The notes under the pieces were generated by a model. It worked only from the letters and a program-made list of their open reading frames with translations, did not search any database and was not told the origin of the DNA. A program made the translations under genes and the position numbers. Shown here in pieces: positions 8,236 through 18,300 of a DNA stretch of 64,000 bases. The stretch is from Chryseobacterium sp. JM1 (GTDB taxonomy: Bacteria; Bacteroidota; Bacteroidia; Flavobacteriales; Weeksellaceae), in NCBI RefSeq assembly GCF_000737715.1, contig NZ_JPRN01000002.1, positions 372,001-436,000 of the forward strand, given 5' to 3'. The number at the start of each line of letters is the position of its first letter. The stretch's first letter is position 1.

Positions 8236-11200
8236 TTATTTCCAGTCTCCGGAAATCATTTTCGCAGAAGCCGTTACAGGTTCCTGTACACCCAGAAGAT
8301 TGGCATTGTGCTCAAAATTAAATTTCTCCTCCGTCATTACTTCAGACGGCACTTCGAACTCTTCCGGATTCTCTGTACTGAAAGGCAGCGCATGTCTTAC
8401 TTTCAGCCCGATACTTTCCGCCTGAAGAATATTCAGGGCCGTAGGAAGTCTTGTGATCCATGATTTCCCTTGTTTCATACCTTTTGGTTCTTTCATTTCA
8501 TCAGCAATTGACAGGTAAAGCTCGTCTCCAATGACAGGAACTTCACCACCATTCCAGATTTTTCCTGTTGCCAGATAGAACTGTACCGCTTCTTCAAATC
8601 CCGGACGTACTGTCGCCACTACTCTTGCCATTCCGCTCTGCATGAAGGCTCTGAATAAAGGATCCGTATCCTCAGACTGATAAAGGTTCAGCCAGTTTTG
8701 CTTATTGCCCCAGTAGTATGGATAAAGGTTGTATGAAAGGTTTTCCCACTCAAAAGCCTGCTCCATGAATTTCACAAAAGCGGTGTATTTGTCCAGACTG
8801 CTGTTCAAAACCGTTTCATAGTTGCTGAAAGCAGATCCGCTGGTCAATCCCTCCAGACCATATCCATGAGTAGATCCTGAAGTTCTGTCTGACATATAAG
8901 AAATACAGTTTTTGCGTAAAATGGTATTTTCAATCTGGCGGTAAAATGCAGGATTTGCACCTTTGATCTCTACTGCTTTATTTTTTTCTTCAGTCAGTTT
9001 ATTGTTGTATTCTACCAATGCATCTTCATAGGCGTTCATAATGGCTTTAAATACTTTTTGATACCATGCGTCTTTAGCTTCCTGTGTCAGTTGAAGATCA
9101 ACTACACAATTTGCTGTTCCTGAGAAAATCTCATAAAAAGTAGCTGAAATAGGAACTGCTTTAGAATAAGGCTTAGCAAAAGATTTTCTTGGATAAAATT
9201 TTAACTGTGACCAAAAGCCATGATGGAAGAAATCCTGATCTCCTACCATAATGCACATCGCAGACTGGCTGCTGTCTCCGGCTGCACTGTACCCGGCCAA
9301 ACAGCTTACGGCTACATATCCGTCCGGAACCTGAATTTCGTCTTTAAAAGCACCATGCTGAATCGCGCTGTTTTCACCCGTAAACTGACCGCTTAAAGAT
9401 TTTCCGATGCTGTAATTCTCAACAGGTTTTTCAGGGATTTCCACGTTGTATTTTGATACCCAGTATTTTAAAACAGCATCTGTTGTAAGGGCGTCATAAT
9501 TTTTCATGGGCATCACCGTTGATGTTCTTGGATCTTCCGGCTTGACCAGGTCGATCTGATCAGGGGTTTTCTGAGAAGTCATCCCCAATAGATGTAATTT
9601 AGCAGGTTCCGGAACCATGAATTCAAACATCATTCGTTTGCCATAGTTGTAGATCTGGTTTTTCAGCAGTTTATCTACCCATCGGTACACGCCCACTACA
9701 TTTTTATCGCCTTTACGGTTATCAAATCCGTGGGAATTGTTTTCCTCGAATTCATCAATGATCTTTTCAATTCTTTCTTCGTGGATTTTTGTCACGATTC
9801 TGTCCATCGCTCTTGCCGTAATATCCTGAGCCTGCGTCACAGCCTGTCTCGTGCTTTCGTCTTTTGAGCGGTGGTTGGCATAATTTGCCCCTACGTTCAT
9901 TGAGTATGAAGGTCCTATTTTAAAGTTTGCATTGGCAAATCCCGCAAAATCATTAGATTCCTGCAAAATTTTAGAAACTTCAGACTGCATTTCAAAACGA
10001 TTGGCTGTCGTAGTATCAGAAAGCTGCTCTCTTTCCGTATCTGAAGATGAAGTGGTGGTATTTTCGCTTCTTCTTAATTTCCGGGTAGATTTCTCACGAT
10101 ATTCTCTTCCCATGATATTCTCAATGTGCGCTACTTCTCCCTCTACATAAGCATGGGTGCTCTGCTCAACTTTCAGATAATCTGCAATTCCGATCTGTTT
10201 GAATCCGAATCCTGAAGGAATAAAATTCTGCTCCTCATCAACTGGTACAACCGGATTTCCTGTGTCTTCAGCAATAAGTTCAAATTGAGAAGAGATACAG
10301 CCTCTTATTGTAATTCCCGGTGTTTTAAAGTGAGCAACACGTCCATTGGTAAAAGATATTCTAAGATCAAAAGAAGCGCCCTCAAACATGGCGAATTCTA
10401 CTCCCTGTCCCAAAAGATCATTCAAGAAAATAGTATTGCCGTTTCTGGATTTCACAAAATTAGATCCTGTCTGAGTCGGTAAGCTACCACTGACTAATTC
10501 GTAATAAATGCTTGACACATCCCAGGAAGCATCAGGAACATTTAATGCCATGGTAAGTCCGAACAACTTATAGATTCCTTTTGGACACAGCTGGAAAGTA
10601 AATGGTACTGCCGCTGCTTTTGCCATGGGAACAATAACACCTCCGATACTCGTATAGACTTCCGTATTAGCTTCTGTATTTTCAGCAATTATTTTGTTGC
10701 TCTTTTCTCCAGACCCTGCGATCAAAACGGCGATTTCTGAAAACGTATTTCTTCCTTCCAGTAACTGATTCAGATCAGGTGCGCCACTTGCGGCCGCACG
10801 TTCCTTATCTGTAGATACCTGTTGAAAATCGTAGCCTAAAATATCCAGTAAGGTATCCAGACTTTCAGGTTTCAATGCCCGTGTAAGATATTCTGCTTCA
10901 ATTTCAGAGCGGAACTTAAAATGAAATTTTTTAATCGCAGGTTCAGGAACACCGGGGATTTGCTGACAAGGATCTTTTGGATCATAGGGCATACCCGGGG
11001 TTCTTGTCGGGCAGTATTTTTCTCTGTTTGCTGCCACTTTAGCATTATATTCGGCAATGGCTTCCGCTATCCCTTCCTGATATTCTGCGTACTGAATTTC
11101 ATATTCTTTCTTATACTCATCCCGATACTGTTTCTCCAGGAGAATAAAGTTCTTTGCCAGTTTTTCATATCTGTCAAGTTTTAGCTTTCCTTCGGAGACG

Positions 11201-11862
11201 AGTTGCTGCTTCTTCATTTCTTCAGTAGGCGAAGTTTCCTTAAACTCATTGGCTGCCATTTTTGAAAGCATCTGAGTTCCTGACGTTTTATTTTCATCCA
11301 GCATCAATTCTTTGGGAAGAACGACTCTTGCATTAAGAAGAATTTTATTGCGTTCTTCCGTTCCGCTGTTATCAATGATATGCATTGCCAGGAGCATCTG
11401 CATCACTGTTTCTTTGATATAAAAATCTTTCTGGGCAACCACTTGATAAATAAGGTTATTCCACAGTTGAATATTATCGGCCGTAAAAGCTAAGTGAACA
11501 TTAATTTTTTCTAATAATTCATCATTTGTACAGGTCTCTTTGTTTCTGGCAATCCATGAAGCTAATTCATACAGATTTGTATGGTTTTCTTTTAAAAAAT
11601 TTTTGTCAGAAATATAATCCGGGCTTTGCTGAAAAATACCGGCATATTCTCTTAATAATCTTTGCTTAGGCTGTCCCGGGTGATCTAAAACATGTTTATA
11701 AAAGTGACTGTTTTTTAATTCCTCAGGAGCAAGCACAAATCTTTTATCCTGCTCTTTTTCATCAGACAGCTGCGGGCTTCTTAAGCTTACGAATCTGAAA
11801 AGTGTCTGTGTGGGAATGTTTTCCACCGGTGATCCGGCAGCATTGTTTTCAATCTTGTTCAT
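8236..11862 (-). CDS. 1208-residue conserved protein of the toxin operon, unknown function
   Basis: First gene of the operon; 1208 residues, no signal peptide and no clear transmembrane helix. The N-terminal ~310 residues are helical with a coiled-coil-like stretch (about 220-285) and a Pro/Cys turn (PTRTPGMPYDPKDPCQQIPG). A beta-rich part follows (about 400-560). A distinctive module lies at about 560-760: VEGEVAHIENIMGREYREKS, a Ser/Thr/Glu-rich coil, then VVGVYRWVDKLLKNQIYNYG. Another coil is near 940-990. I recall similar modules in large uncharacterised proteins of distant phyla but cannot verify this. With a fibre-like protein and a toxin behind it, a structural or delivery role is inferred. 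Confidence 0.7.
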   Translation of the reverse strand: MNKIENNAAGSPVENIPTQTLFRFVSLRSPQLSDEKEQDKRFVLAPEELKNSHFYKHVLDHPGQPKQRLLREYAGIFQQSPDYISDKNFLKENHTNLYELASWIARNKETCTNDELLEKINVHLAFTADNIQLWNNLIYQVVAQKDFYIKETVMQMLLAMHIIDNSGTEERNKILLNARVVLPKELMLDENKTSGTQMLSKMAANEFKETSPTEEMKKQQLVSEGKLKLDRYEKLAKNFILLEKQYRDEYKKEYEIQYAEYQEGIAEAIAEYNAKVAANREKYCPTRTPGMPYDPKDPCQQIPGVPEPAIKKFHFKFRSEIEAEYLTRALKPESLDTLLDILGYDFQQVSTDKERAAASGAPDLNQLLEGRNTFSEIAVLIAGSGEKSNKIIAENTEANTEVYTSIGGVIVPMAKAAAVPFTFQLCPKGIYKLFGLTMALNVPDASWDVSSIYYELVSGSLPTQTGSNFVKSRNGNTIFLNDLLGQGVEFAMFEGASFDLRISFTNGRVAHFKTPGITIRGCISSQFELIAEDTGNPVVPVDEEQNFIPSGFGFKQIGIADYLKVEQSTHAYVEGEVAHIENIMGREYREKSTRKLRRSENTTTSSSDTEREQLSDTTTANRFEMQSEVSKILQESNDFAGFANANFKIGPSYSMNVGANYANHRSKDESTRQAVTQAQDITARAMDRIVTKIHEERIEKIIDEFEENNSHGFDNRKGDKNVVGVYRWVDKLLKNQIYNYGKRMMFEFMVPEPAKLHLLGMTSQKTPDQIDLVKPEDPRTSTVMPMKNYDALTTDAVLKYWVSKYNVEIPEKPVENYSIGKSLSGQFTGENSAIQHGAFKDEIQVPDGYVAVSCLAGYSAAGDSSQSAMCIMVGDQDFFHHGFWSQLKFYPRKSFAKPYSKAVPISATFYEIFSGTANCVVDLQLTQEAKDAWYQKVFKAIMNAYEDALVEYNNKLTEEKNKAVEIKGANPAFYRQIENTILRKNCISYMSDRTSGSTHGYGLEGLTSGSAFSNYETVLNSSLDKYTAFVKFMEQAFEWENLSYNLYPYYWGNKQNWLNLYQSEDTDPLFRAFMQSGMARVVATVRPGFEEAVQFYLATGKIWNGGEVPVIGDELYLSIADEMKEPKGMKQGKSWITRLPTALNILQAESIGLKVRHALPFSTENPEEFEVPSEVMTEEKFNFEHNANLLGVQEPVTASAKMISGDWK

Positions 11863-11936
11863 TTTTTGTGATTTTTTGTGTTATAATACTGATAAGATGG
11901 AATGTCATTTTGGAATTATGACTTCAGAAATGAGCC

Positions 11937-11996
11937 TTATTTTTTAAGGTGGTATCCGGCAAGATATCCACCCTTTGTTTTAAAGTCTGTTTTCAT
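11937..11996 (-). CDS. Possible 19-residue mini-ORF upstream of the toxin operon
   Basis: ATG at 11996, TAA at 11937, peptide MKTDFKTKGGYLAGYHLKK. Its DNA also forms an imperfect hairpin (GGTGGTATC against GATATCCACC). It lies 74 bp before the 1208-residue gene on the same strand. No promoter or ribosome binding site of note was seen. It may be a leader peptide, a tiny independent peptide or chance. Confidence 0.25.
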   Translation of the reverse strand: MKTDFKTKGGYLAGYHLKK

Positions 11997-12079
11997 TTGT
12001 GTGTTTTTGTAAAGCAAATATCAGAGCCGGAAGCGACAGAACTTGACGTGTTGAAAAAAAATCAAATTAAGAATCAGAT

Positions 12080-12269
12080 TTTTAGGTTGAATCTAAGGTT
12101 AAAGTTGAGAAACGTCAATGGTCAATTTTGCTTTGCAAGTGAATGGTGAATTTCTGAGCAGATTTCAGACGACCCGAAACCCGCATCCTAAAACTCATCA
12201 CTCATCATTTAAAACTCATAACCTCTCAAACCAGCACCACGTATCCCGAAACTCATAATTCCCAAATAT
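12080..12269 (+). repeat. Dispersed intergenic repeat, copy R1
   Basis: Contains GTCAATGGTCAATTTTGC, GCAAGTGAATGGTGAATTTC and TGAGCAGAT, followed by runs of ACTCAT-type segments and CGTATCCCGAAACTC. The same ordered blocks recur at 19838-20040 and, inverted, at 26085-26253. With the mini-ORF this accounts for most of the gene-free stretch 11863-12285. Confidence 0.8.
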
Positions 12270-12285
12270 TTCCTATATTTATTCC

Positions 12286-13116
12286 ATGTCAGTGCAAATA
12301 CAATCCTATCCCGCATCCGGTTTTCCCTCAGATTTTAACACTGAGAATTATGGTGTGGTTTTATTGAAGAGTTCTGGTGTCTTTTCGGTTGATCAGATTA
12401 ATTATTCTTATGAAGGCTGTACTGTTCTTTTCCTGACCCCTTATCAAAAATTAAAATTGATTTCAGAAACAGATGATCCAATTTTTATTCTGTTCTTTCA
12501 CGGCGATTATTACTGTATAGAGTATCACAAAGAGGAAGTGGCCTGTAATGGGCTTTTGTTTAACAATATTTACCTTAATCCAAGTATTAAGCTGGCGTCA
12601 GAGAACTACGAATATATTCTCGGGATCTTTAATCATATTCAACATGAACTTTCTGAAAAACATCTTTTCTCAGAATCCATCATTAAAACATACATACAGC
12701 TGATTCTGGCGATCTGCAGCAAACAGAAAAGCGGCAGTCTGGAGGAACAAATATCCACAGGACGGCTTCCCAATAAAAACGCAGCCGAATTTCAAAAACT
12801 GCTGGAACTTCATTTTAAAGATGAAAAAGAGCTTTCATTCTACAGCACAAAACTCAATATTACCAACAACACCCTGAGCAAAGCTGTTAAGAAAGAATTT
12901 GATAAAAGCCCCAGCCAGCTCATCAACGAAAGAATTACACTGGAAGCCAAAAGACTTCTTCATTTGACGTACCGCTCTGTGAAAGAGATCGCTTCAGAGC
13001 TGGGATTTAGTGATGAATTTTATTTCAGCCGTTATTTTAAGAAATCCGTGGGCTGTTCACCCAAAAAGTACCGGGAAAAAGTAGGCATTTCCATTGTGGC
13101 TAAAATGTCCATGTAA
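12286..13116 (+). CDS. AraC-family transcriptional regulator
   Basis: 276 residues. The N-terminal ~150 residues form a probable cupin-like sensing domain. The C-terminal ~100 residues carry the two helix-turn-helix units, with the family signature around VKEIASELGFSDEFYFSRYF followed by KKSVGCSPKKYRE. It is divergent from the toxin operon and directly upstream of an RclC/YkgB-like gene, which it probably controls. This arrangement recalls RclR-RclC of enterobacteria, although the sensor part was not recognised as RclR. Confidence 0.9.
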   Translation: MSVQIQSYPASGFPSDFNTENYGVVLLKSSGVFSVDQINYSYEGCTVLFLTPYQKLKLISETDDPIFILFFHGDYYCIEYHKEEVACNGLLFNNIYLNPSIKLASENYEYILGIFNHIQHELSEKHLFSESIIKTYIQLILAICSKQKSGSLEEQISTGRLPNKNAAEFQKLLELHFKDEKELSFYSTKLNITNNTLSKAVKKEFDKSPSQLINERITLEAKRLLHLTYRSVKEIASELGFSDEFYFSRYFKKSVGCSPKKYREKVGISIVAKMSM

Positions 13117-13132
13117 TGTCCTGATATCTCTA

Positions 13133-13163
13133 TTTTTATGCATCCTGCAGCGGTATACCTTTG
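13133..13163 (+). promoter_or_regulatory. Probable Bacteroidota promoter of the rclC-like gene
   Basis: TACCTTTG at 13156-13163 fits the -7 consensus TANNTTTG. An imperfect -33 (TTTT at 13133) stands 19 bases upstream. The predicted transcript starts about 10 bp before the ATG at 13181. Confidence 0.4.
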
Positions 13164-13180
13164 TCAAAAAAGTAAATCAG

Positions 13181-13816
13181 ATGCAAACAAATACACTTTA
13201 CACCCGCCTTCTTAGATTGGATTCTTATTTTCTTAATTTTTTAAGAATCTCCATATTCATCGTTATGGCCTGGATCGGAGGACTTAAAGCTTATCAGTAT
13301 GAAGCTGACGGAATTGTTCCTTTCGTAGCCAACAGTCCTTTTATGAGTTTTTTTTATAAGAATGCTCGTAACAAAGTACTTAACGAGGACCAAAAACCGG
13401 TCTCAGAGTATACACTTTACAAAAATCCGGAAGGGAAAACAGTAAAGAAAAATATCCACTGGCACACAGATAACGGAACTTATGCATTTTCTTACGGATT
13501 GGGGACCATGATCATCATTATCGCTATTTTGGTATTGCTCGGCATATGGTTCCCAAAGATTGGAGCTTTGGGTGCGGCTTTAACCTTCATCATGTCTTTT
13601 ATGACATTATCATTTCTTGTAACAACTCCTGAAGTGTATGTCCCTAATCTGGGCGGAGATTTTCCTACGCCACAATTCGGATTTCCTTATCTGTCGGGAG
13701 CCGGAAGATTGGTTTTAAAAGATATTATCATGATGGCTGCCGGGCTGGTGCTGTTTTCAGACAGTTTAAAGAAAGTTCTCAAAGATTCAGGCAGCCTCTC
13801 AAAACTAAACACTTAG
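13181..13816 (+). CDS. rclC: RclC/YkgB-type inner-membrane protein (DUF417)
   Basis: 211 residues from the ATG at 13181; a longer frame from 13094 would overlap the regulator gene and lacks a sensible N-terminus. It has four hydrophobic segments and motifs typical of the YkgB/RclC family (MAWIGGLKAYQYEADGIVPF, VANSPFMSFFY, FGFPYLSGAGRLVLKD). In E. coli RclC is needed for resistance to reactive chlorine species; this role is transferred by similarity. It follows an AraC-family regulator on the same strand, as in the rcl locus, but no RclA-type oxidoreductase is nearby. Confidence 0.85.
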   Translation: MQTNTLYTRLLRLDSYFLNFLRISIFIVMAWIGGLKAYQYEADGIVPFVANSPFMSFFYKNARNKVLNEDQKPVSEYTLYKNPEGKTVKKNIHWHTDNGTYAFSYGLGTMIIIIAILVLLGIWFPKIGALGAALTFIMSFMTLSFLVTTPEVYVPNLGGDFPTPQFGFPYLSGAGRLVLKDIIMMAAGLVLFSDSLKKVLKDSGSLSKLNT

Positions 13817-13844
13817 TTTTTAAAGATTTAAAGTACAAAACAAC

Positions 13845-13875
13845 AAAAAGAAGCTACATTTTGCAGCTTCTTTTT
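13845..13875. terminator. Bidirectional terminator between convergent genes
   Basis: AAAAAGAAGCT, a 9-base loop, AGCTTCTTTTT. Runs of A on the left and T on the right let it act on both the rclC-like gene (plus) and the efflux operon (minus). Confidence 0.8.
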
Positions 13876-13895
13876 GTATTTATTTAAAGATAAGA

Positions 13896-15311
13896 TTAAT
13901 GAGTTCCGCCTCCTAATGCTCTGTACAAATCAACTTCGGCATTGAGCTTTTCCAGAGTAACATTCACGGCTTCCAGATCGTTCTGAAGTTTGTTATTCTG
14001 TGCTGTGATGACTTCCAGATAGGTTGCCATTCCACTTTTATACAGTTTCAACGCATCGTTGATTCCTTTATCTAAAATAGCCGTTCTCTGCTCCAACAAT
14101 TCCAGCCTTTCGGAAGAACCTTTGGATTTAGCCATCGCATCAGAAACCTCTCCCACAGCTGTCATGACAGACTGTTTAAAACTGATCACCGCTTTTTCCT
14201 GTTCTATCACTGCCGTTTCGTAGGCTGTTTTCAGCTCTTTCTTTTGAAAAATAGGAGCTGCGAGGTTGGCTGCCAGTGTTTTGGTTATTGATCCCGGCAA
14301 GTCAAACCAGGTATTAAATTTGTTCGAATTCACCCCAATCTGTGGCGAAAGACTGATGCTTGGGTACATCGCTACTTTTGCCAGCCCTGTTTTTGAATTC
14401 AGGCTGACTACATTGAATTCTGCTGCTTTCAGATCCGGACGGCGGCTCAATAACTGGGCAGGAATACCTTCTGACAGGTTATTTTGAGGAATCATTTCAG
14501 CCAGATGACCTTCTCTTTCAATGCTTCCGGGATATTCTCCGCAAAGAATGCTCAATGCATTTTCCTGAACGGAAATATTCTGTTTGGCCAGTGGGATCAA
14601 CAGCTCCGCCGTTTTTTTCTGTGCTTCCGACTGCTGTACCGCCAGTGAATTGATCTGCCCGGCTTTGAACTGAAGATTCATCATCTGAAGCGTGTTATTG
14701 CTTAAATCAATATTTCTCTCCGCTATTTTCAGCTGTTCATCCAGACTTATTAAATTATAGTAAGCCTGCGCCACCTGAACAATAATTCTGCTTTTTAAGG
14801 CATTCAGGTTTTCTTTCTGAGCAAAATATCCGGCAGCAGCTGATTCTTTCTGCATTTTTGATTTCCCCCAGATATCCACTTCCCAGGAAAGTCTCAGGGA
14901 AGCACTGAAATCATCGATGTACTTATTTCCGGTAAACTGCTCGTTAAGTGATCCGTTAAGACTGTTTTTCGAGGCCCAGCTTCTGTTGGCTCCAGCACTG
15001 AAATCAAGCGTTGGCAGCAATGCATTTTTTGCCTGTTTATAAGCAAGATCCAGTTGTTCCATATTCTTAAGCGCTATGGAAACTTCATTATTTTTAGCCA
15101 ATGCTTTTTCTATTAATCCCTGAAGTTTCTGATCTTTGAAGAACGTTTTCCAGGGAAGTACGATGGTATCTCCGGTTACCTTTACCGGATCTCTGTATGC
15201 TGACGGGATATTGACGTCCGTTCCTGCATATGGTTTTCTTACAGCGCAGGATGCCAATACAAATATCGTTGCACCGTAAAAAAGTATTTTATTGATGTTA
15301 AATAGTTTCAT
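13896..15311 (-). CDS. Outer-membrane factor of RND efflux pump (TolC/NodT family lipoprotein)
   Basis: 471 residues from the ATG at 15311. This start gives a lipoprotein signal ending in FVLASC and overlaps the pump gene by 14 bp; an upstream in-frame start would add 31 unlikely residues. It carries two OEP repeats with long helices (for example ALAKNNEVSIALKNMEQLDL and RPDLKAAEFNVVSLNSKTGL). It forms the outer-membrane channel for the permease and adaptor encoded upstream in the same operon. Confidence 0.93.
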   Translation of the reverse strand: MKLFNINKILFYGATIFVLASCAVRKPYAGTDVNIPSAYRDPVKVTGDTIVLPWKTFFKDQKLQGLIEKALAKNNEVSIALKNMEQLDLAYKQAKNALLPTLDFSAGANRSWASKNSLNGSLNEQFTGNKYIDDFSASLRLSWEVDIWGKSKMQKESAAAGYFAQKENLNALKSRIIVQVAQAYYNLISLDEQLKIAERNIDLSNNTLQMMNLQFKAGQINSLAVQQSEAQKKTAELLIPLAKQNISVQENALSILCGEYPGSIEREGHLAEMIPQNNLSEGIPAQLLSRRPDLKAAEFNVVSLNSKTGLAKVAMYPSISLSPQIGVNSNKFNTWFDLPGSITKTLAANLAAPIFQKKELKTAYETAVIEQEKAVISFKQSVMTAVGEVSDAMAKSKGSSERLELLEQRTAILDKGINDALKLYKSGMATYLEVITAQNNKLQNDLEAVNVTLEKLNAEVDLYRALGGGTH

Positions 15312-18300
15312 TTGATGGTTGATTTTCCGGTTTCTCATTATATTTCTTTGATGAAAACTTCTCATCCAGATATTGAAAAAACATATACAATACTGGAATG
15401 ACAAAAACGCCCAGTACTACACCGCTCAGCATTCCCATCGCCGCACTTGTACTGATGGATCTGTTTCCTGAAGCCATTCCTCCTGAAGAGATCGTCAGCG
15501 GGATCATTCCTGCAATAAATGCCAGGGAAGTCATGATGATGGGCCTCAATCTTGCTTTTGCTCCGTCTAATGCAGACTCCAGAATAGACAGCCCGGATTT
15601 TCTTCTCTGCACCGCAAATTCTACGATAAGAATGGCATTTTTAGCCAGAAGTCCGATTAGCATGATCAATCCGACTTGTACGTAAATGTTATTGTCCAGC
15701 CCGATCGCTTTTATTCCCAGAAACGCTCCTACCACTCCTGTAGGAATGGAAAGCATTACCGCCAGAGGAAGGATGTAGCTCTCATACTGTGCGGCAAGCA
15801 GCAGATACACAAACAGCAGACACAGTCCAAATATGGCAATGGTTTGGTTTCCGGCTGATTTTTCTTCCAGACTTAATCCGGTCCATTCGTAGCTGTAATC
15901 GGAAGGAAGTTTATCCAGTGTTTTTTCCAGTTTTCCCATCAATTCTCCGTTACTCACACCCGGTTTTGGGGATACGTTGATGTTCAATGAATTATAAAGA
16001 TTATATCGCTGAGTGGATTCAGGTCCGTAGACTTTATGTAAGGTGATCATGGTATTGGCCGGAACCATTTGCCCCTGATTATTTTTCACGAAAATATCGT
16101 TGAAAGCCTGTTCATCCATTCTGAACATCCCATCCGCCTTGATATTAACTCTGTAAAACTTCCCAAATCTTGAAAAATTCTGAGACTGATCTCCTGAAAA
16201 GTACGTCTGAACAGTTCCCAAAAGATTAGAAATGCTTACTCCCAACTGTTTGGCTTTATCTTCATCCACCTCAAGTTCCATCTGCGGATAATCTGCCCTG
16301 AACATGGTATACGCAAACCCTACTTCCGGCACTTTCATCAGTTGTCCGATAACCTCATCCGCTTTTGCTTTCAGTGCCTGCGGATCTCTTCCCATTCGGT
16401 CCTGAAGCACAATCTCTGCATCATTGGTCATCCCGTATCCTTCTACGGGTGGCATTCGGAAAGTCATTACACTTCCTTCTTTAATGGAAGCCAGCTTTTC
16501 ATTGACTCCGTTTAAAATTTCATCAATATCCTGGACTTTTCCTCTTTCTTTTTTAGGTTTAAGTTTCACAAATCCCATCGCATAAGCCGGACCAGCACTG
16601 TTACTTAATAAATTGTATCCTGTGATGGATGTATTTTCATAAATTCCCTCTACATTTTTCAGGATAGCATTGATCTTGGCTGCTGTTTCAGTCGTTTTGG
16701 TCAAACCTGTTCCCGGCGGCATGCTTAAGGTGTACATAAAAAGCCCGTCATCTTCCATCGGAACGAAACTTTTTGGAGTACTGGTCATCAGCCATGCTGC
16801 CACACCGATTACGCCTACCACCAAACCTCCAGCTATCCATTTGCGTCCGATCAGGAATCTTACACCGTTTACATATCGGTTCGTCATATTATTAAAACCG
16901 GCATTGAAGGCTACTGCAAATCTTTTCCCAAAGCCTTTCGGATGTTCTCCGCCTTCTGAATGATTGTTTTTAAGGAATACAGCACACAAAGCAGGCGTTA
17001 AAGTCAAGGCATTCACTGCTGAAATAATGATGGCAATGGCCAATGTATAGGCAAACTGCTTATAAAACATCCCTGCTGATCCGGACATAAACCCAATCGG
17101 AATAAATACGGCAGACATCACCAGGGTAATGGAAATAACCGCTCCTGTAATTTCACTCATGGCTTTGTGAGTCGCTTCTTTCCCTGAAAGATCTGTCCCT
17201 TCCATATTGGAGTGAACGGCTTCTACGACGACAATGGCATCATCCACCACGATACCGATGGCCAGTACCAAAGCGAAAAGCGTCAGTACATTGATGGTGA
17301 ATCCCAATACCAGAAGGAAAAAGAAGGTTCCTATAATGGCAACGGGAACGGCTATTGCCGGAATAATAGTAGATCTGAAGTCCTGCAGAAAGAGAAATAC
17401 GACAATAAACACGAGAATAAATGCTTCGATCAAAGTAGATTTTACCTGTCCGGTAGCTTCATCCAGTCTTTCTTTTGTACTCATCACCTTGGAATATTTT
17501 ATTCCGGGAGGAAATGATTTTGAAAGCTGTTCTATGGATTTGTCGATCCCTACTTCAATGGCATTGGCATTAGAACCTGTCGTCTGCATAATCGCTACAG
17601 TCACCGCATTTTTCCCATTGGAAAGGTTATCTCCGCTGTAAGAAAGCGACCCGAATTCTACACGGGCGACATCTTTCAGGCGTATCAACTTGGTTCCGTC
17701 GTTTTTAACGATAACATTTTCATACTGTTCCGGTTTGTTCTTTTTTCCTTTATAACGGATTACGTATTCCAGCGCTGCATCAGACTCCTCGCCCAGCTTT
17801 CCCGGGGCAGATTCTAAACTGTGATCTGCAATAGCATTGGAAACATCAGCCGGTTCAAGGCCATACGAAGCCATTTTTTGAGGATTCAGCCAGATTCTCA
17901 TGGAGTAATCTTTAATTCCGAATACCTGTGCCTGTCCTACTCCTTTTACTCTTTTGACCTGCGGAATCAGGTTGATATTGGCATAATTCTGCAGAAATGT
18001 TTCGTCATATTTACTGTTATCATCGGTATAAATATTGAAAAGCATCACCATGCTGTTCTGCTGTTTGGAAGTCGTCAGTCCCATTCTTACCACTTCCTGA
18101 GGAAGTATCGGAGTGGCCTGCTGAACCCTGTTTTGTACATTAACCGCGGCCTGATCCGCATTAACGCCCTGTTTGAATATGATAGAAATGGAGAAGCTTC
18201 CGTCGTTACTGGCGGTAGATTTCATGTATTCCATATCTTCCACTCCGTTGATCTGCTCTTCCAGAGGCGTTACCACAGAACGTATTACAGTTTCACTGTT

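Noticed and set aside
2304..11862. Operon as a contractile injection system (T6SS or extracellular) or Tc toxin
   Set aside because: No sheath, tube, baseplate, spike or ATPase gene, and no YD-repeat or neuraminidase-like features; only one fibre-like gene is present.
13094..13180. Longer start for the RclC-like protein
   Set aside because: It would overlap the AraC gene end and adds residues without similarity to the family; the ATG at 13181 fits the family N-terminus and the -7 element.
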